64,000 bases of DNA from Spirometra erinaceieuropaei (GCA_902702965.1 CACRXP010000233.1:369048-433047); one strand, 5' to 3'; counted from the stretch's first letter, positions 31,955-43,446 are shown. Numbers and translations are program-made. The notes: generated from the sequence alone by a model not told the origin.

Positions 31955-32060
31955 GTTGATCAGGGTTACGATTGGCTATATGAAGGCACAATAAGCCCGA
32001 AATAGTACTGTATCAATCTACCCGCATTCTCTGTCGTCCCTCCTCGCTGCTATTATGACT
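31955..32060 (+). repeat. retroelement 3'-end copy (also at 18645-18750)
   Basis: GATCAGGGTTACGATTGGCT … CTGTATCAATCTACCCG … CTGTCGTCCCTCCTC matches 18650-18735 with about one change in ten bases. Confidence 0.7.
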
Positions 32061-32219
32061 TGGCCGACTTCGGCCTGGTAATTGGTTGCCTGTTCGTGCT
32101 TTGCCACCCATACGGAGCTTGTTTGCTTCGTGAAGCAAATAGATCGGTGTGCGCCCATTCCTGATTGAATATATACATACCGTACTCCAAACATAGGTAT
32201 TTATTAATAGCTCAGACAT

Positions 32220-32549
32220 GTTTCGCCGACATTCTTTCGCTGCGTGACACAGCTGCGAAGGTTTCAAACTACGTAGTACTACTTGGTTGTAGAACGGACA
32301 TTACGTAGTTATTCCACAGTAGTTGATTATCTTTGGCTCAAATGTTTATTGAAATTTCGCGTCGGACCCTAAAAAGTCATGTACCGGAGACTTAACTCCA
32401 CGTGCTGCACTGAATAATTTCTGAAATTATTCATTTGATTCTTCTCTACAGTTCATATACCAAAAACCGCATAGGGACCGCTGGAGGACCCATTGATGAG
32501 CCGAAACGTCTCGCAGCTGTGTAACGCAACGGCAGAATGTCGGCGAAAC
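32220..32549. repeat. 46-bp inverted repeat enclosing one copy of a direct repeat
   Basis: 32220-32265 (GTTTCGCCGACATTCT…) is the reverse complement of 32503-32549 (…AGAATGTCGGCGAAAC) with a few mismatches. The same GTTTCGCCGACATTCT block probably marks the end of a transposable element. Confidence 0.65.
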
Positions 32550-32795
32550 AAGTGTCAGGTCTTTTAGTTAGTACCCGTGTCGGGGGTAGGGTAAAATACG
32601 TTTGTCACACACATTTCATACTACTCGCAGTACTACTTCCTTGTAGAATAGACATTACGTGGTTATTTCACAGTATTTGGCTGTCTTCAACCCAAATGTT
32701 CATCGAAATTTCGGGTCTGCTTCTAAAAAGTCATGCCCCGGACACTTAACTCCATGTCCTGCACTGAATAATTTCTGAAATTATTCGCTTGATGC
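32270..32795 (+). repeat. direct repeat, two copies of about 170 bp
   Basis: Copy 1 (about 32270-32440) and copy 2 (about 32617-32795) share GTACTACTTGGTTGTAGAA-type start, AAATGTTTATTGAAATTTCG, CTAAAAAGTCATG, CACTTAACTCCA and GCACTGAATAATTTCTGAAA, in order. Confidence 0.8.
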
Positions 32796-32948
32796 ATATA
32801 TACATATGCATATGCATGTATACATATATGTCGCAGTTCGCTAAGAGTGTAACCGGCCTGACGCAGACAGCTGTTTCACGATCGTTACCGATCATCAGTA
32901 CGGCATAGGCCTTATGAAGTGAGGAATCTAAACATGTCAAGTAGGTCA

Positions 32949-33020
32949 AACGCCCTTGGCTCAGTTGCTAGAGACATTGGACTTCTAACCAACAGGTCGC
33001 GGGATCCGACCGCAGGCGTT
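32949..33020 (+). repeat. tRNA-Arg(UCU)-like SINE head
   Basis: AACGCCC … TGGCTCAGTTGCTAGAGA … ATTGGACTTCTAACCAA … GGTCG-CGGGATC-CGACC … GGCGTT folds as a tRNA cloverleaf with anticodon loop CTTCTAA. The D-stem and anticodon stem are imperfect, so it is a tRNA-derived repeat, not a working tRNA. The sequence downstream recurs near 33670-33720. Confidence 0.55.
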
Positions 33021-33084
33021 CTACACTTCGGGGTTGAGTATGGCTGGCTGACGACGGCTAATAAGTCAAAAATAGCCATTCCAG

Positions 33085-33135
33085 TCTACCTTATCCTTGT
33101 CGGCAATGCTATTTTGCACATACATATATGACATA
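33085..33135 (+). repeat. dispersed repeat block (also at 33670-33722)
   Basis: TAGCCATTCCAGTCTACCTT then ATCCTTGTCGGCAAT and ATTTTGC are matched at 33678-33722 by TGGTTATTCCAGTCTCCCTT, TCTTTGTCGGTAAT and ATTCTGC. Confidence 0.6.
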
Positions 33136-33235
33136 TTTATGTATATATGCGTGCGTCAGTCTTTTTAGAGGCCGATGTTTTAAAATGTACGGGAAACTAA
33201 AAGGGATTCCACTGTTGTTCAGTGGATATGCTCAC

Positions 33236-33463
33236 TCAGACAACTGCCGAGACAGAGCTCGGTCCAGGGTTTGATGAGGTCAATGACAAGTTGGAATGCC
33301 ATGGTCTGCCTTCCAACTTCATCGTCGTGTTCACTGCCTTTGACCTGGTGGCTGTCCGGCGTTGTGGAAAGGGCTACCACAAACAGCCGCAACAGCGACT
33401 CTACCTGTTTGTTCAGTGTATGCTCTGGGAGCTCGCGGCTGCTTTGTTGCGTGATCGCAGAAC
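33236..33463 (-). CDS. HERC2: HERC2-like helical exon (75 codons plus split codons)
   Basis: It follows a long pyrimidine tract ending CTTCCTTTAG. The frame reads NKQVESLLRLFVVALS, then AFQLVIDLIKPWTELCLG. The split codon with the next exon yields CLTPSF, matching the human WCTLGFVRSIALTP pattern. Phase is 1 in, 1 out; donor CTGA/GTGAGC. Confidence 0.62.
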
Positions 33464-34337
33464 CTAAAGGAAGACGCCAAGGGAAAAAGTGGCTCATATT
33501 AGTAGTGCTGAGAAGGCGTAAACAAGCACAATCAGACCGCATGATTGGAATTATTGTAGAGGCGTAATAACGCTCACCTCGCTGTCGAGCACACGGTAGA
33601 CATTGCTGGTGACGACGGTCGAACTGTCAGTTGGCACACAGGAATTCAGACACCGGACTCCCAAGCACAACCAAAATGGTTATTCCAGTCTCCCTTTTCT
33701 TTGTCGGTAATATCATTCTGCCTATATGATGCGCCGCTGTGCGGCTCGTGGTTGGACTCGAGAGAGAGAGCCCATAAGGCACAACGGAACGAGTGAGTTC
33801 CGTAAAAACAATCGGTGAGCGTCCCCTACCCTTACTATAAAGTGACAGGGATGTTTGACTATGCAGGTTGGGGAAATACGAACGCACACAGGCCAAAACC
33901 ATTTGCTCTGGGAAGGATCCCTAGTCGTTAGCGTCGAGTGTCTACGATCGTAAGTACCAGGGCGCGACCCCCGACTGAACAAGTCTGTTCCGCGGCAAAC
34001 GTCTTCTGGCTGTACTAATTCGTATTGCCACAGACAGTAAAAGAATTGTCACTCAGAACACAAGCTACTACAGGGCTCATATGTGCCGCACCCAAAAGCC
34101 TATGGATGTCCCCACATCTCATACAGCATGGAATGAGGCCGCTTAGGAGGATTAGGGGGCTGCACCAACAGCTTTCGGTATGAAAAAGGCAATGGGTATC
34201 AGTCTCCCTGGCGTTCGTCCGTATTGCCTCCAGATACCCGTCTGTCTCACACAGGCGCAAAACGTAAGTTATGCAGTCGATATTAATAAAAGTGCGTGTG
34301 GGATGTAGCAAGACACATCCAGTCTTATACTTCTCAC
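33464..34337 (-). other. intron, 0.9 kb
   Basis: Holds the repeat block at 33670-33722 and a GGTGAGCGTCCCCTACC fragment (about 33813-33830) like the hairpin arms at 38774-38845. Confidence 0.5.
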
Positions 34338-34775
34338 CTGACAGACGCTTTATTCTTCGTAGAAGTCCTAAAAAGTTCTGGAGGAGAAAGCCACAGTTGG
34401 CAGGCAAAGGTGTAAGCCATCGAGGACGCGAAGCAACAGCTGATGTTAGGAGGGGCATCCGCTGAGAATGGCCCGGAAGAAGGGTTCCTGCAAGAATATG
34501 TATCGCTAGGGCCAGATTTTTTGAGTTGGGCAGGTCTTCCAGGAGAAGACCCGGATCGTTTCGGTGCAGAATATCTTTTGCATCATCTTCCTGGTTCTTC
34601 TCCCCATATACGGTGGAAATTGGCGATAGACGCGTCACCAGGAGGATGTCCTCTGCTATGTCCAATTGCCTTCGTAGTGAAGAAAGCAGCCGAAGGAGAA
34701 AGGACAGGCGTTCTTTGAACAGGGTTTCGGCGATGTGAGAAGGAAACCGAGACAATATTTGGTTCATTTCATTGC
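34338..34775 (-). CDS. HERC2: HERC2-like helical exon (145 codons)
   Basis: It reads LSFLLRLLSSLRRQLDIAED, then LALAIHILAGTLLPG and FLLQNFLGLLRRIKRLS. It is an amphipathic helical region placed like the human INLLQTLCLSAG … TLCGLLRMLVESG part. Acceptor TTCTCTAG and donor TCAG/GTGAGA, phase 1 in and 1 out. Plus-strand frames over 34443-34738 are shadows. In human the MIB/HERC2 domain precedes this part; it was not found upstream. Confidence 0.6.
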
Positions 34776-36454
34776 CTAGAGAAGAAATGTGCACCAGTGA
34801 CGGCCTGCAATGTATGCTGTGAACCAAATTCTCTCATAAGCAGTTAACGGCTTAGAAATGGTAACGAAAACTTCGGATGCGGTTATTTAAACACTGCACA
34901 AAGGATAGAAAACGAGAAGATGGAAGTATGGGGCAACCGGAGAAGCGCCGAATAAACAACTACATTATGGTGAGCAAGAGCTAAACAAGTGTGGTTCTGG
35001 ACACTTGTTTAATGTTTAGGGCAGAGATGGGCAGCTGGCGTAGATCAAATTAAGAGCAACTGCACTTGTACTGAGTTGGATTAGTGAAGAATAGGTCCTA
35101 CTCAGTGCTCCCATTGTTCAGATCTCGTTTAATCCCATAAGTCAGCGCAGACGTAGCTCCGAAGACAGAACAGTAGCTATGGTTACTCGAAAGTGTTACA
35201 CAAAATCATCAGAGCTCTGCCTAGTAAGAGCCAAAAGAAGCCGGTACAGGCAAAACATGCCCCGGAGATGAAACAAGCTTTCACTGTCGGCAATATAAGA
35301 CAGTTCTATTTGCCTTTTCGACATTCGTCGGCAGCGGACAGTCGAACTACCAAGATGAAGATGATCCCTACTAATAGGTCGTGGGGTGGACAGTTGCCAC
35401 ACTGAAAAGAGCACTTTACTGAGTTTTTCAACTCGCCATCTCTGGGTTATCGGACTGGACCTCCAACCCAGACGTCGTTAAAATGTCGCCTGACGACTGT
35501 GCGACAGTCTCTTGAGAGAAAAACGGCCGTGAATGAGGATGACCAGCCCATTGAAGACTAATAGAGCAGCATTGATGTCATTTCTGGATGTGTTGAGAAG
35601 AAATTTCAACGGATGCGCTACGCCGTGTCTGTTTATAGGACCAGATCAGTTTATTCTGCCCTTCTTCTCTAAAAAGCATCAGCATGGTCAACATTGCCAC
35701 AGAGAAATCAGAGACTTCCTCCCCCAGCATCACTTTCGATTATGCAGGGCTGCATAGACCAGGAAATAACCAGGGCGAGTTTTGTCATGGCAAAACATAC
35801 GTCGAACAAACAAATATTCACTATTTGACAAACCTTGGACGGGGAAAACTGTTTTCCAAAGATTATTGTCCTTTGTAGTGCTTTTGCTACGAAAAGTGTA
35901 CAATAGTCTTGTATGTCTCTCGGTGTGCCTTTCAGCCCTGTTAGAAAATGTGTTTAATGTCCTCTGTTTCATTTCCGCTGACGGCTGCCATTAAACGAAT
36001 CTATTTAGTCCACTGTCCTCATTCAACTAACATTTTTTGAGTCAGTATTAAACGGATAAAAGCAGGCAACGATTTCTCCGGTCATAACACAATTGTTAGT
36101 TTATGGTCGACAGGATTGGGAATTCTATTGTGGTCAAAACCGCGGTGAGAAAAGCAGACGTGCGTACCAGTCGACGCTTTCCAAAGGACAAACCTCCCTC
36201 GGTGTCGCGCTCTGCAAAATCCTGCATGAGTGCAAACAACGTTTCGGCTCAACCGACTATTTCCTAAATGCAACTGGGCGCGCCACCGCGTATCCGACTC
36301 CGATACTGACATCGTCAGAGTAATCGCCAGGTTGGTGTCGTCAAGGTATACCGAGGCGTAAGTAGTAGTGCTAACTTGTTACTTGGTCTCCGATTCGACT
36401 TTGTTCGACAAATAACAGTGGTGACAACTAACAATAATGATAATAATAGAGGAG

Positions 36455-36612
<158 letters not shown>

Positions 36613-36892
36613 GCCAGTATAACTGTTATCGCGAAAATGGATACGGTAGACAAACAGTATATATAATTACCACAATGGTATTGGGCGTCAGGTTAGAGAC
36701 AGTAACGAAAGTAAGGAAATGCAATGATATAAAACTGAGCGTACAGTAAAAAAAACTTTCTAAAGTTACCCGTTCTTTCCGGATTATCTGACTTTGCAAC
36801 AGTTTCGGCTGGTATAAAACTCTCGTGTAGTTGGAATTTCAATAAAAAATGTAGTTTGAGGGATTGGAACTAGCGACATCGAGATTGGGACA

Positions 36893-36905
36893 CCCCCCCC
36901 CCCCC
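36893..36905 (+). repeat. poly-C run
   Basis: About thirteen consecutive C after CA; a similar run lies near 47926-47936. Assembly length is unreliable here. Confidence 0.9.
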
Positions 36906-37174
36906 ATTAGAAATACATGCGTACTCAAGATTCCAAGTCAAGCGTGACCATTTTTCGTCGAAGAGTCAGACACAAACCTGGCGAAGCTGACCATTATGTC
37001 TGCTCTGACCAAGAAACGCGCTGACACTGAGGCAACCAGCAGAGCCGAACACGGGCGCCATCAACTGGGTCTACGGCTTCTAGTCCATATCCAGGTTAGT
37101 CGTCTTAACAAGGACGGTTCACTAACAAGTGAAAGGGTAAAAGTAAGCTCAGTACAGTCAACGGACGGACGCAC

Positions 37175-37445
37175 CGAAAATCTGGGAGAAGAGGTCTGGC
37201 CATGCAGTGGTTGTGTCCGTCGGTTGTGACTGACGCGGATAGGAGAAAGGGGTCCTCAGGAGATACGCTACGGCGAGGGAGCATATGGCAGGTTTGATGG
37301 TAGTTCGCTCTGGTGGACAGGTGCAGGCTCGGGATGGTTGGTCATCCCCGGTATGTGGGGCTAGTGAAAACTCCTCGGGTCTCGATGTAGGTACAAATAG
37401 GCTGAGGTGTTGCTGTAGTAGTTCCAGGTGGGAGGGCAGGCGTGC
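37175..37445 (-). CDS. HERC2: HERC2-like exon (90 codons), weakly conserved
   Basis: Acceptor TCACCTCTCAG and donor TTCG/GTGCGT bound ARLPSHLELLQQHLSLFVP, a polar Cys/Pro-rich middle and ICSLAVAYLLRTPF. Phase 0 in and 1 out fits both neighbours. I recognise no specific human counterpart; the call rests on splice sites and phase. Confidence 0.5.
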
Positions 37446-38663
37446 CTGAGAGGTGAGCATAAACATAAACAGCTGAGTACTCGTAGAATGGGCAGAATTA
37501 TCAAGGAAAAAATCACCCTGGTGAACGTACTACGTGCCATCTCTGCTATAATACATGGCATCCACCGTTGAGTTAGTCAGATGTCTGGTCTCGAAATTTA
37601 CATTAATATTCATTTTCCACCCCCAACAGGTCAGAAAATAGGTTATAAATTGTCGGAAAGGCGGTCAAAACATACAGAGCAAGAAAGTATTCACCTTGGA
37701 TACGACTGCGAATTGGGACCAGGTTATTATCCGCCAAGTTTTCGCAGAGATTTGCTCAAATCATATTTAAGCAATGTTTTCCCAGAATAAATTTGAAGAA
37801 GGCAAAGGCGACCTTTGTCTTATTCAACCCATATTTCCTAGCAATTTGAGTAGCCCTTCTAGCCGCTACGAAAGTTGGCTTCCAAGAATTTGTCAGCTTT
37901 GTGGCACTTATTGTGTTACAGCGGTTTGCTGTGTCCGGATCCCTTCTTCGACATTTGAGTATTATATTATATTATGGGAAATGAAAGAGCTTGAGACACT
38001 ACGCAAGCATTTGTTACGCTAACCCAAAGCAAACACAAGGCGCCGCTGTTTCCTGGCTCTAGTTCTGGCAGACGAACAAACTATCACGTGTGCTGTGATT
38101 GGGATCCCTCCGCTTCGATTGCGGTACCTATGGTGCTGTAGGACCATGCGCGTCTTGTTAGTTATCCGCTGTAGCAGTGAAGGCTGACCCCTTCCTATGC
38201 ATTGGGGGGTGATGACAAGTTGGTCGAAATGACGACACTGTGCGGTGTTGGTGAAAAGTGCAGCAGAGCATACGAGATAATGCGACTAGCAAGCTGCCTT
38301 GAACGCAGGCTGGATGAATTTTGGCCTCCTTGAAGTGACACCCTACGCCCGGCTGGGGTTTGTTATGGTCTGCAAATCCATTAGCGTGCGATTATTTCAT
38401 GCGTTGCAGACTATCGGAAACACTAACGACAGCTGTGTGAGCCCGTGTTCCCACTAGTTGGCGACCTTTAAAAACTGCTAGTACAATTCTGCGACATTTA
38501 CCTGACAAGCGTACGCAGAAATTGCAGCTCAAATAGACACCGGCTAAGTAATAGGTCTGGAGGTAAACTATTACGTAGGGGACTGCTGACGAGAACAAGG
38601 GGGACTAAGTGACAATTTCCGACCTATTAGATGTCATCAGTCAGCCATACCTAACTCCGAGTT

Positions 38664-38735
38664 TGCACGCCCGGGGCTCGAACCCCAGGTTCTGTTGGTT
38701 AGAAGTTCAACGCTCTAACCACTGAGCCACGGGAT
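38664..38735 (-). repeat. tRNA-Arg(UCU)-like SINE head, second copy
   Basis: On the minus strand: GATCCCGTGGCTCAGTGGTT, AGAGCGTTGAACTTCTAACC, then GGGGTTCGAGCCCCGGG. The A-box and B-box promoter regions and the CTTCTAA anticodon loop are kept, but the anticodon stem does not pair. Same family as 32949-33020. Confidence 0.6.
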
Positions 38736-38773
38736 CATTGTCCTGTCAGTTGCAATCGGGCAATATTAACTAT

Positions 38774-38845
38774 GGTAGAGGACGCTCACCGACCGCATTG
38801 CAGTACCCGCCTGTTACGTAATACGATCGGTGAGCGCCCTCTACC
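38774..38845. repeat. hairpin: 22-base inverted repeat
   Basis: GGTAGAGGACGCTCACCGAC is mirrored by CGATCGGTGAGCGCCCTCTA in inverted orientation with two mismatches over 22 bases and a 28-base spacer. A related half-site occurs near 33813. Confidence 0.7.
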
Positions 38846-39035
38846 ACACGACTAGTATATGTCCTATAATATCCACCATGTTCGATTAAGAAAGAATCTA
38901 AAAGTACTTTGGAGAATTACCGTTACTTTTCAGGGGAACGGTGCAAGGTGATTGTAAAAAAAACTCGTAAAGGTCTTAGAAAATGTAAAGTTACGAGGGC
39001 GTTCCTGGGACAAGATTACAAGAGGGTAAACTCAC

Positions 39036-39623
39036 CATGAGAAGCGACTCCTGAGAGAAGGCTTTCATCGCCTCCTCCGGCGCCGAGTCCTTTGCCAGCA
39101 AGAAGTTAACCACATCCAACAGTATCTGCTGAAGAAGCGTCCAAGTGTGTTTGGAAATCTGGTGACCACTCGGCGCCTTGGTTGCCTTCCCAAAGGCCCA
39201 GAAAAGGAAGGCCCGAGAACGGGGGTCCGCGAGGGAGAAGTACAACCTGGCGGACAAGGAGTCCCGATACTTTCCGGGGTGACACCGGGGTGACAGGCTG
39301 TTCGCAGCTGCGGCACATACCATGTGGAAGGCCCAATGCCAGCGAGAACGTAGTGCCTGGGGCTCAAATAACGAGCGAATGCTAGGAACAACGATACCAG
39401 ATTCCTCAGCAGGCGAAATTGGGTGGGACGGTCGAGAGGGCGGTGTATTTGACGCAGTCGTCATTGACAATAGTCGTCGTCCGAAGGTCTCAGATGGATT
39501 CGTTTCATCTCTATCCTTTTCTTCCTCCGCCTCCTCCTCTCCGTGCTGCTGATGGAAATCTTCGGACACTAACAGTGGGGATAAGTGGACGTCCGCCGAA
39601 TTGCGAAACGGGTTGTCTGTCGC
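39036..39623 (-). CDS. HERC2: HERC2-like exon with acidic linker (196 codons)
   Basis: Acceptor CCACCATCAG (pyrimidine-rich) was chosen because it gives phase 0, matching the preceding exon; the frame is open further upstream. It holds an acidic stretch (EEEAEEEKDRDE), a Ser/Pro linker, then helical RSRWHWAFHMVCAAAANS and WTLLQQILLDVVNFLLA. Donor ATG/GTGAGT is perfect. Human HERC2 has an acidic linker (TDDEEKIGNEESDLEEA) in the equivalent place. Confidence 0.6.
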
Positions 39624-40834
39624 CTGATGGTGGGAGGATGGTGAGCACTTTCTCCCAAACCCTCCAAAGCCTGACGTCGCATCAATGTGGAAGAGCGGTT
39701 CAATGCGCGTACATAGGAAGTGGCACCGTGGCAACAGTACGTTCAGCATTGAGGCGTACGTCTCACCGGTGGCTTGATGAATCTGAAAACAAGGTAGCGG
39801 AACGATTTAAATCAACCCGCTTCAACAGATGGGCGAATGACCCCCTTTCAAGGTGGCCTGAAGTCCAGATAAAGTGGACAGGAACACTTAAAATTGTGTT
39901 ATGTCATCGTGCAACTAGGTCTGGATCTTAAGTAAGCGTGACTTTCGTATCCAAACTAATCTAATCTGAAAGGTATGATTCATATGGCTGTCGTCCACTG
40001 AACAAAGGGCGAAGCCTGTACAAGTTACTAGCAGCGAAAAAACATGCAAAATGTTTGTTATTTAACATTGCATCCCGTATCACACGTCATAATTTCGACT
40101 ACAAAAGAGCATCATTACCGAAAGGGGTCTAACAGCATTTTGTTGCAAAATACGCGCACTAAACGCCAGGCGCTCCTCCACACTTTTAGTGAAACGATAA
40201 TTTACTGACAAAATTATACAGGTGACTATGTTTCTGCTCCGACAATACAAGGTTCAGCTCCAGCATATAAACATGTTCGACCAGACACGCAAAGTCACAT
40301 CAAAAATTTTAGAAAGTTAGCCGTACGCATGGACGACTGTTGTAATTTGCCCCGTCCCTTCTCACACAATTGCAGCCACGGAGCACAATTGAAGAAGAGC
40401 TCAGACTAACTGCTTTTAGTCTACATACATGAAATCCTTATAAATTGGACCTATGTGCGTAAATTAAGCTGGATTTTGCATTTTTGAAACAAATATTTAG
40501 TGGGGAAAGGGTTGGGTTGGCGAACTTATCAAGTCTCCTTTTGTCTTATGCGCACCAAGTATCCCATCTTTACTGATAGTCTTTGATAGGAGTATTACCT
40601 GATTAGGGTTATCATACAAAATTAACTCGTAATCTTATAGATCCCAGGTGACTGAGTAGGTTGGATAACAAATGTCAGCTGTCCATCGAGTGTGCTGCCA
40701 TTCGAAACTGTTTCGCCCGCCCAGTGCATGCGCGCATTTAGGAGCAGCATCTGATCCCCACAGATCACAAAAATTAAAGGGTCCCCTTCGGGTCAGGCAT
40801 GCACCGCCATAGAGGGGAGATGGAGGGAACTCAC
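39624..40834 (-). other. intron, 1.2 kb
   Basis: AT-rich; no feature recognised. Confidence 0.55.
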
Positions 40835-41182
40835 ACTGACAAGTGCTTGCACAACTCTAGACAGAGCCGGCAAAAGACGTTCCAGAGGGTCAAGGTGGGG
40901 TACATTGCCGCTGGGCTGAAAGAGCTCGTAAGCCATGAATTTTGAGAGACCGGTGTGATGGGCCAAGGTCACCGCGGATGCCATAACAGCCTGCTCCAGA
41001 TATGACAAGTCCTGGGCGATCTGACTCTGCTGCAGCTCCATCTCAACCTCGAGGCATTTGGTTGGGAGCTTGGGCAACGGCAGATGGGCTCTCAGCCAGG
41101 CGCGAAAACGAACTAGCACAAACCGTGACTCAGCGTCCAACCCGTCAGATAGGAGTATGTGCAGCAGACGAGTTTGTGGTTC
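40835..41182 (-). CDS. HERC2: HERC2-like helical exon (116 codons)
   Basis: It begins EPQTRLLHILLSDG and carries FVLVRFRAWLRAHLPLPKLP, which resembles human VIERLRFLFNELRPAV. The donor AGT/GTGAGT is perfect. The acceptor AATGAG keeps phase 0; a better-looking TATCTAG ten bases upstream would break phase with the exon at 41725. The second half has helical ERLLPALSRVVQALVS. Confidence 0.6.
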
Positions 41183-41724
41183 CTCATTGACACTAGATAA
41201 CTAAAAGTGTGGAGGGGGAAGGAACAAATCAAAGGACCGCATTTCTGCTACGAGTTCTCTTGAGGCTAATAAAAACCTACAGCGGGTGCGTTGGTAAGCA
41301 AACAAGTATACCAAGCGTGGTGCACAAAGAAAGCAGGCAGAATTGATGGACAGCATCCGGGTTTTAGAGTGCGATAAGTACAGACCGCAAAATACGCTCT
41401 TTTTACCTGTTCTGACATATTGATTACTCGCTCATCGTACTCGACAAAGTCCATCACGGCCACGTAGACTTATAATGCACCAACCTTACCCTTTTCTCAC
41501 AACAGATACCGCATCTGCTGTTGTCTCTGATGATGGATTCGAGCAGCAATCCGAAACTTCAGGCTAATAAAGCTCTTGTCCCAGCGATCGTGCCTCCTTC
41601 TTCAGGACTACTCCCTGGGACTCGTCTATTCGCTTCTATTGGCAGTAGAAGTTCAGTCTTTGCGTACCACACGCGAGTTGCTTCCTCAGCACACGAACTG
41701 AACTTTGTCGCCCGTGAAACTTAC
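41183..41724 (-). other. intron, 0.54 kb, with retroelement tail
   Basis: Holds the repeat end at 41525-41600. A spliced-looking frame (about 41410-41465, minus) was considered and rejected for phase. Confidence 0.45.
41525..41600 (+). repeat. dispersed repeat end (second copy of 12735-12812)
   Basis: CTGATGATGGATTCGAGCAG, CAATCCGAAACTTCAGGCTA, ATAAAGCTCTTGTCCCAGCG, ATCG. Confidence 0.65.
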
Positions 41725-41769
41725 CATAATTCGACGGTATATGAGAGCTGCTGCAGCTTGGCACTCAGT
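41725..41769 (-). CDS. HERC2: HERC2-like 15-codon microexon
   Basis: It encodes TECQAAAALIYRRIM between acceptor TCTCCAG and a perfect donor ATG/GTAAGT. Human has IECAKWLQSSIFSGGL here. Phase is 0/0 with both neighbours. So short an exon carries limited evidence. Confidence 0.45.
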
Positions 41770-42413
41770 CTGGAGACGACTTACCGCGTAAGTTGGCAAT
41801 TTTAAAAGCCATAACTTTAAGTGGTTCGTGATCGGTCCAAATGCATCACATTTATCACAGTGATAAAAGGCAGCGAAGGGTTGACTTGACTCACCTACTT
41901 CTCCGATAATGTAACAGTGGTCGGGGCAGGTCAAACTCCCTGGAAATTTTATTTGGCGCTGTGGCATAGAACCGCCGTCCCTAGGTGTGAAACAACATCG
42001 AGGGCACACTACGCTCTCTCACGTGACATCATCTGTACAACGGGCTCCCAGTTCATGAAATACGCACCAATATACTAATGCATGCTGAGGGGGATTGCAG
42101 TACCAGTAACTAAAGATGGAGGCCATCTGAACACCAATGACATTAATTTATTCGCCTGAGCATTTAGTTTCTTACAGGCATCCATCATCCTAGACAAGAA
42201 AAGAGAGACATGAGAATCAGTATTTATGAGTCAGTAAAGCCAAAGTAGAAAATTTGCAAATGGCTCCCCAGAGCAGAGCACGGAGCCAGCATGCATATAC
42301 GCCAACTAATCAGTCAATGGAGTGGTATATCTCGGTTCGTGGGCAGCGTAACTAATTGCAAACGGATTGTGCGTAACCGCAGGCCCGAAAGCAAAGCAGA
42401 ACAAACCCACTAC

Positions 42414-42689
42414 CTTTTTGGAAGGCTCTACTGCGAGTGACATCCATTGGGACTTCAAGACGGTCGACATGGGAGCTTCCAGGTCATCTGAGGTAGAGGC
42501 AGCAGACGGTAGACTGCAGTGCCGGTAATTGGCTAAACAGCCGAACCGCGCAAAGGCCGCTGGGGCTGTGGAAGTGGCAAGCGGGTGGACGGACTCGTGC
42601 AGCAGGGCCCTCAATCGGCACATCTGGGCAACCATCAGCAGGGCCTCCAAGCGATAGAGAGCACCGCTACCCTGCAGCAGAGGGCCATC
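42414..42689 (-). CDS. HERC2: HERC2-like helical exon (92 codons)
   Basis: Acceptor TCCCTAG and donor AAAAAG/GTAGTG. It opens DGPLLQGSGALYRLEALLMV and LRALLHESVHPLA. Human has SPLIDTERNLGLLLGLHASY … MSTPLSPVE after the cytochrome-b5-like domain. The coding start lies upstream of the first Met. Phase 0/0. Confidence 0.6.
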
Positions 42690-43446
42690 CTAGGGATAAA
42701 AATGGAAGTAACGGGTGAGGGCAAAAAATATAAAAAAGGAAAAGCCAAATATTTTGGAGGCTGATTTAGCGTTGATGATAGCGGGCACACCACCAAAAGG
42801 AGACTGGCCATAATTTAAATTAGTTGCGGTAGACGGGTGACGGCCAGGAAGTAGAGATGACGGCCCCTGAAAAACAACAACTGTCTTTTGGACCTAGCTG
42901 ATGTTCACCCGGAGGACCAACGGGGGCTGGTTGTGGGATGTTCTGCAAAACAAGGGGGTTCTAGCGTCGGATGAATAAAGTCTTGGACCACTGATGGCAA
43001 TGATACCGTGAATCGGAAGGCCAATATCTGGCAGAGTTATTCCGAAGAAACGTTTTGCAGAGGTCGATGACGGCATTAAGACGTTACGATTAGCAACGGC
43101 CACTAAATAAGGCCTTCCTGTCATCGCTACCTTGTACGTCAGATATCCACCAGAAAGCCGCTTTGAGAACCGGAGAACCCAATTTACACAAAGTCCTCCG
43201 ACCTTCATGACAATACAAGTTCCGAGGGTGAGTGCATGATTGGGTGGTCAATGGCAGTCTCGGGGGTCGGCCTTGTCTGCGGGAAAGGAATCATGTCGCG
43301 CTCGGATCACAAAATACAGACGTTCGATAAACATTCCTGAAGACTGGTCGGACACAGGCTAGACAACAGCACTGGTTGAACTTAGAGGTCAGGTGAGGGA
43401 CTATTTTGGATGGAATTTAGACGTAATTGAGGACTCAAAAACTTAC
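42690..43446 (-). other. intron, 0.76 kb
   Basis: A minus-strand open frame at 42894-43208 has no fitting phase or recognised domain. Confidence 0.5.

Larger units (their letters stand above)
31186..33235 (-). other. intron, 2.0 kb, repeat-rich
   Basis: Contains the second inverted-repeat element, a retroelement 3' end copy, a direct repeat, a 46-bp inverted repeat, AT-rich palindromic microsatellites (32790-32832, 33117-33150) and a tRNA-Arg-like SINE head. Confidence 0.6.
37446..39035 (-). other. intron, 1.6 kb
   Basis: Contains the tRNA-Arg-like SINE head at 38664-38735 and the hairpin at 38774-38845. Otherwise nothing was recognised. Confidence 0.5.

Noticed and set aside
34443..34738. 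Plus-strand frames opposite the exon at 34338-34775
   Set aside because: Shadows of the coding exon; no plus-strand splice or domain evidence.
41404..41469. Minus frame YVAVMDFVEYDERVINMSEQ with a GTAAAA donor
   Set aside because: Incoming phase 1 and outgoing phase 0 conflict with the neighbours at 41725 and 40835, which join directly.
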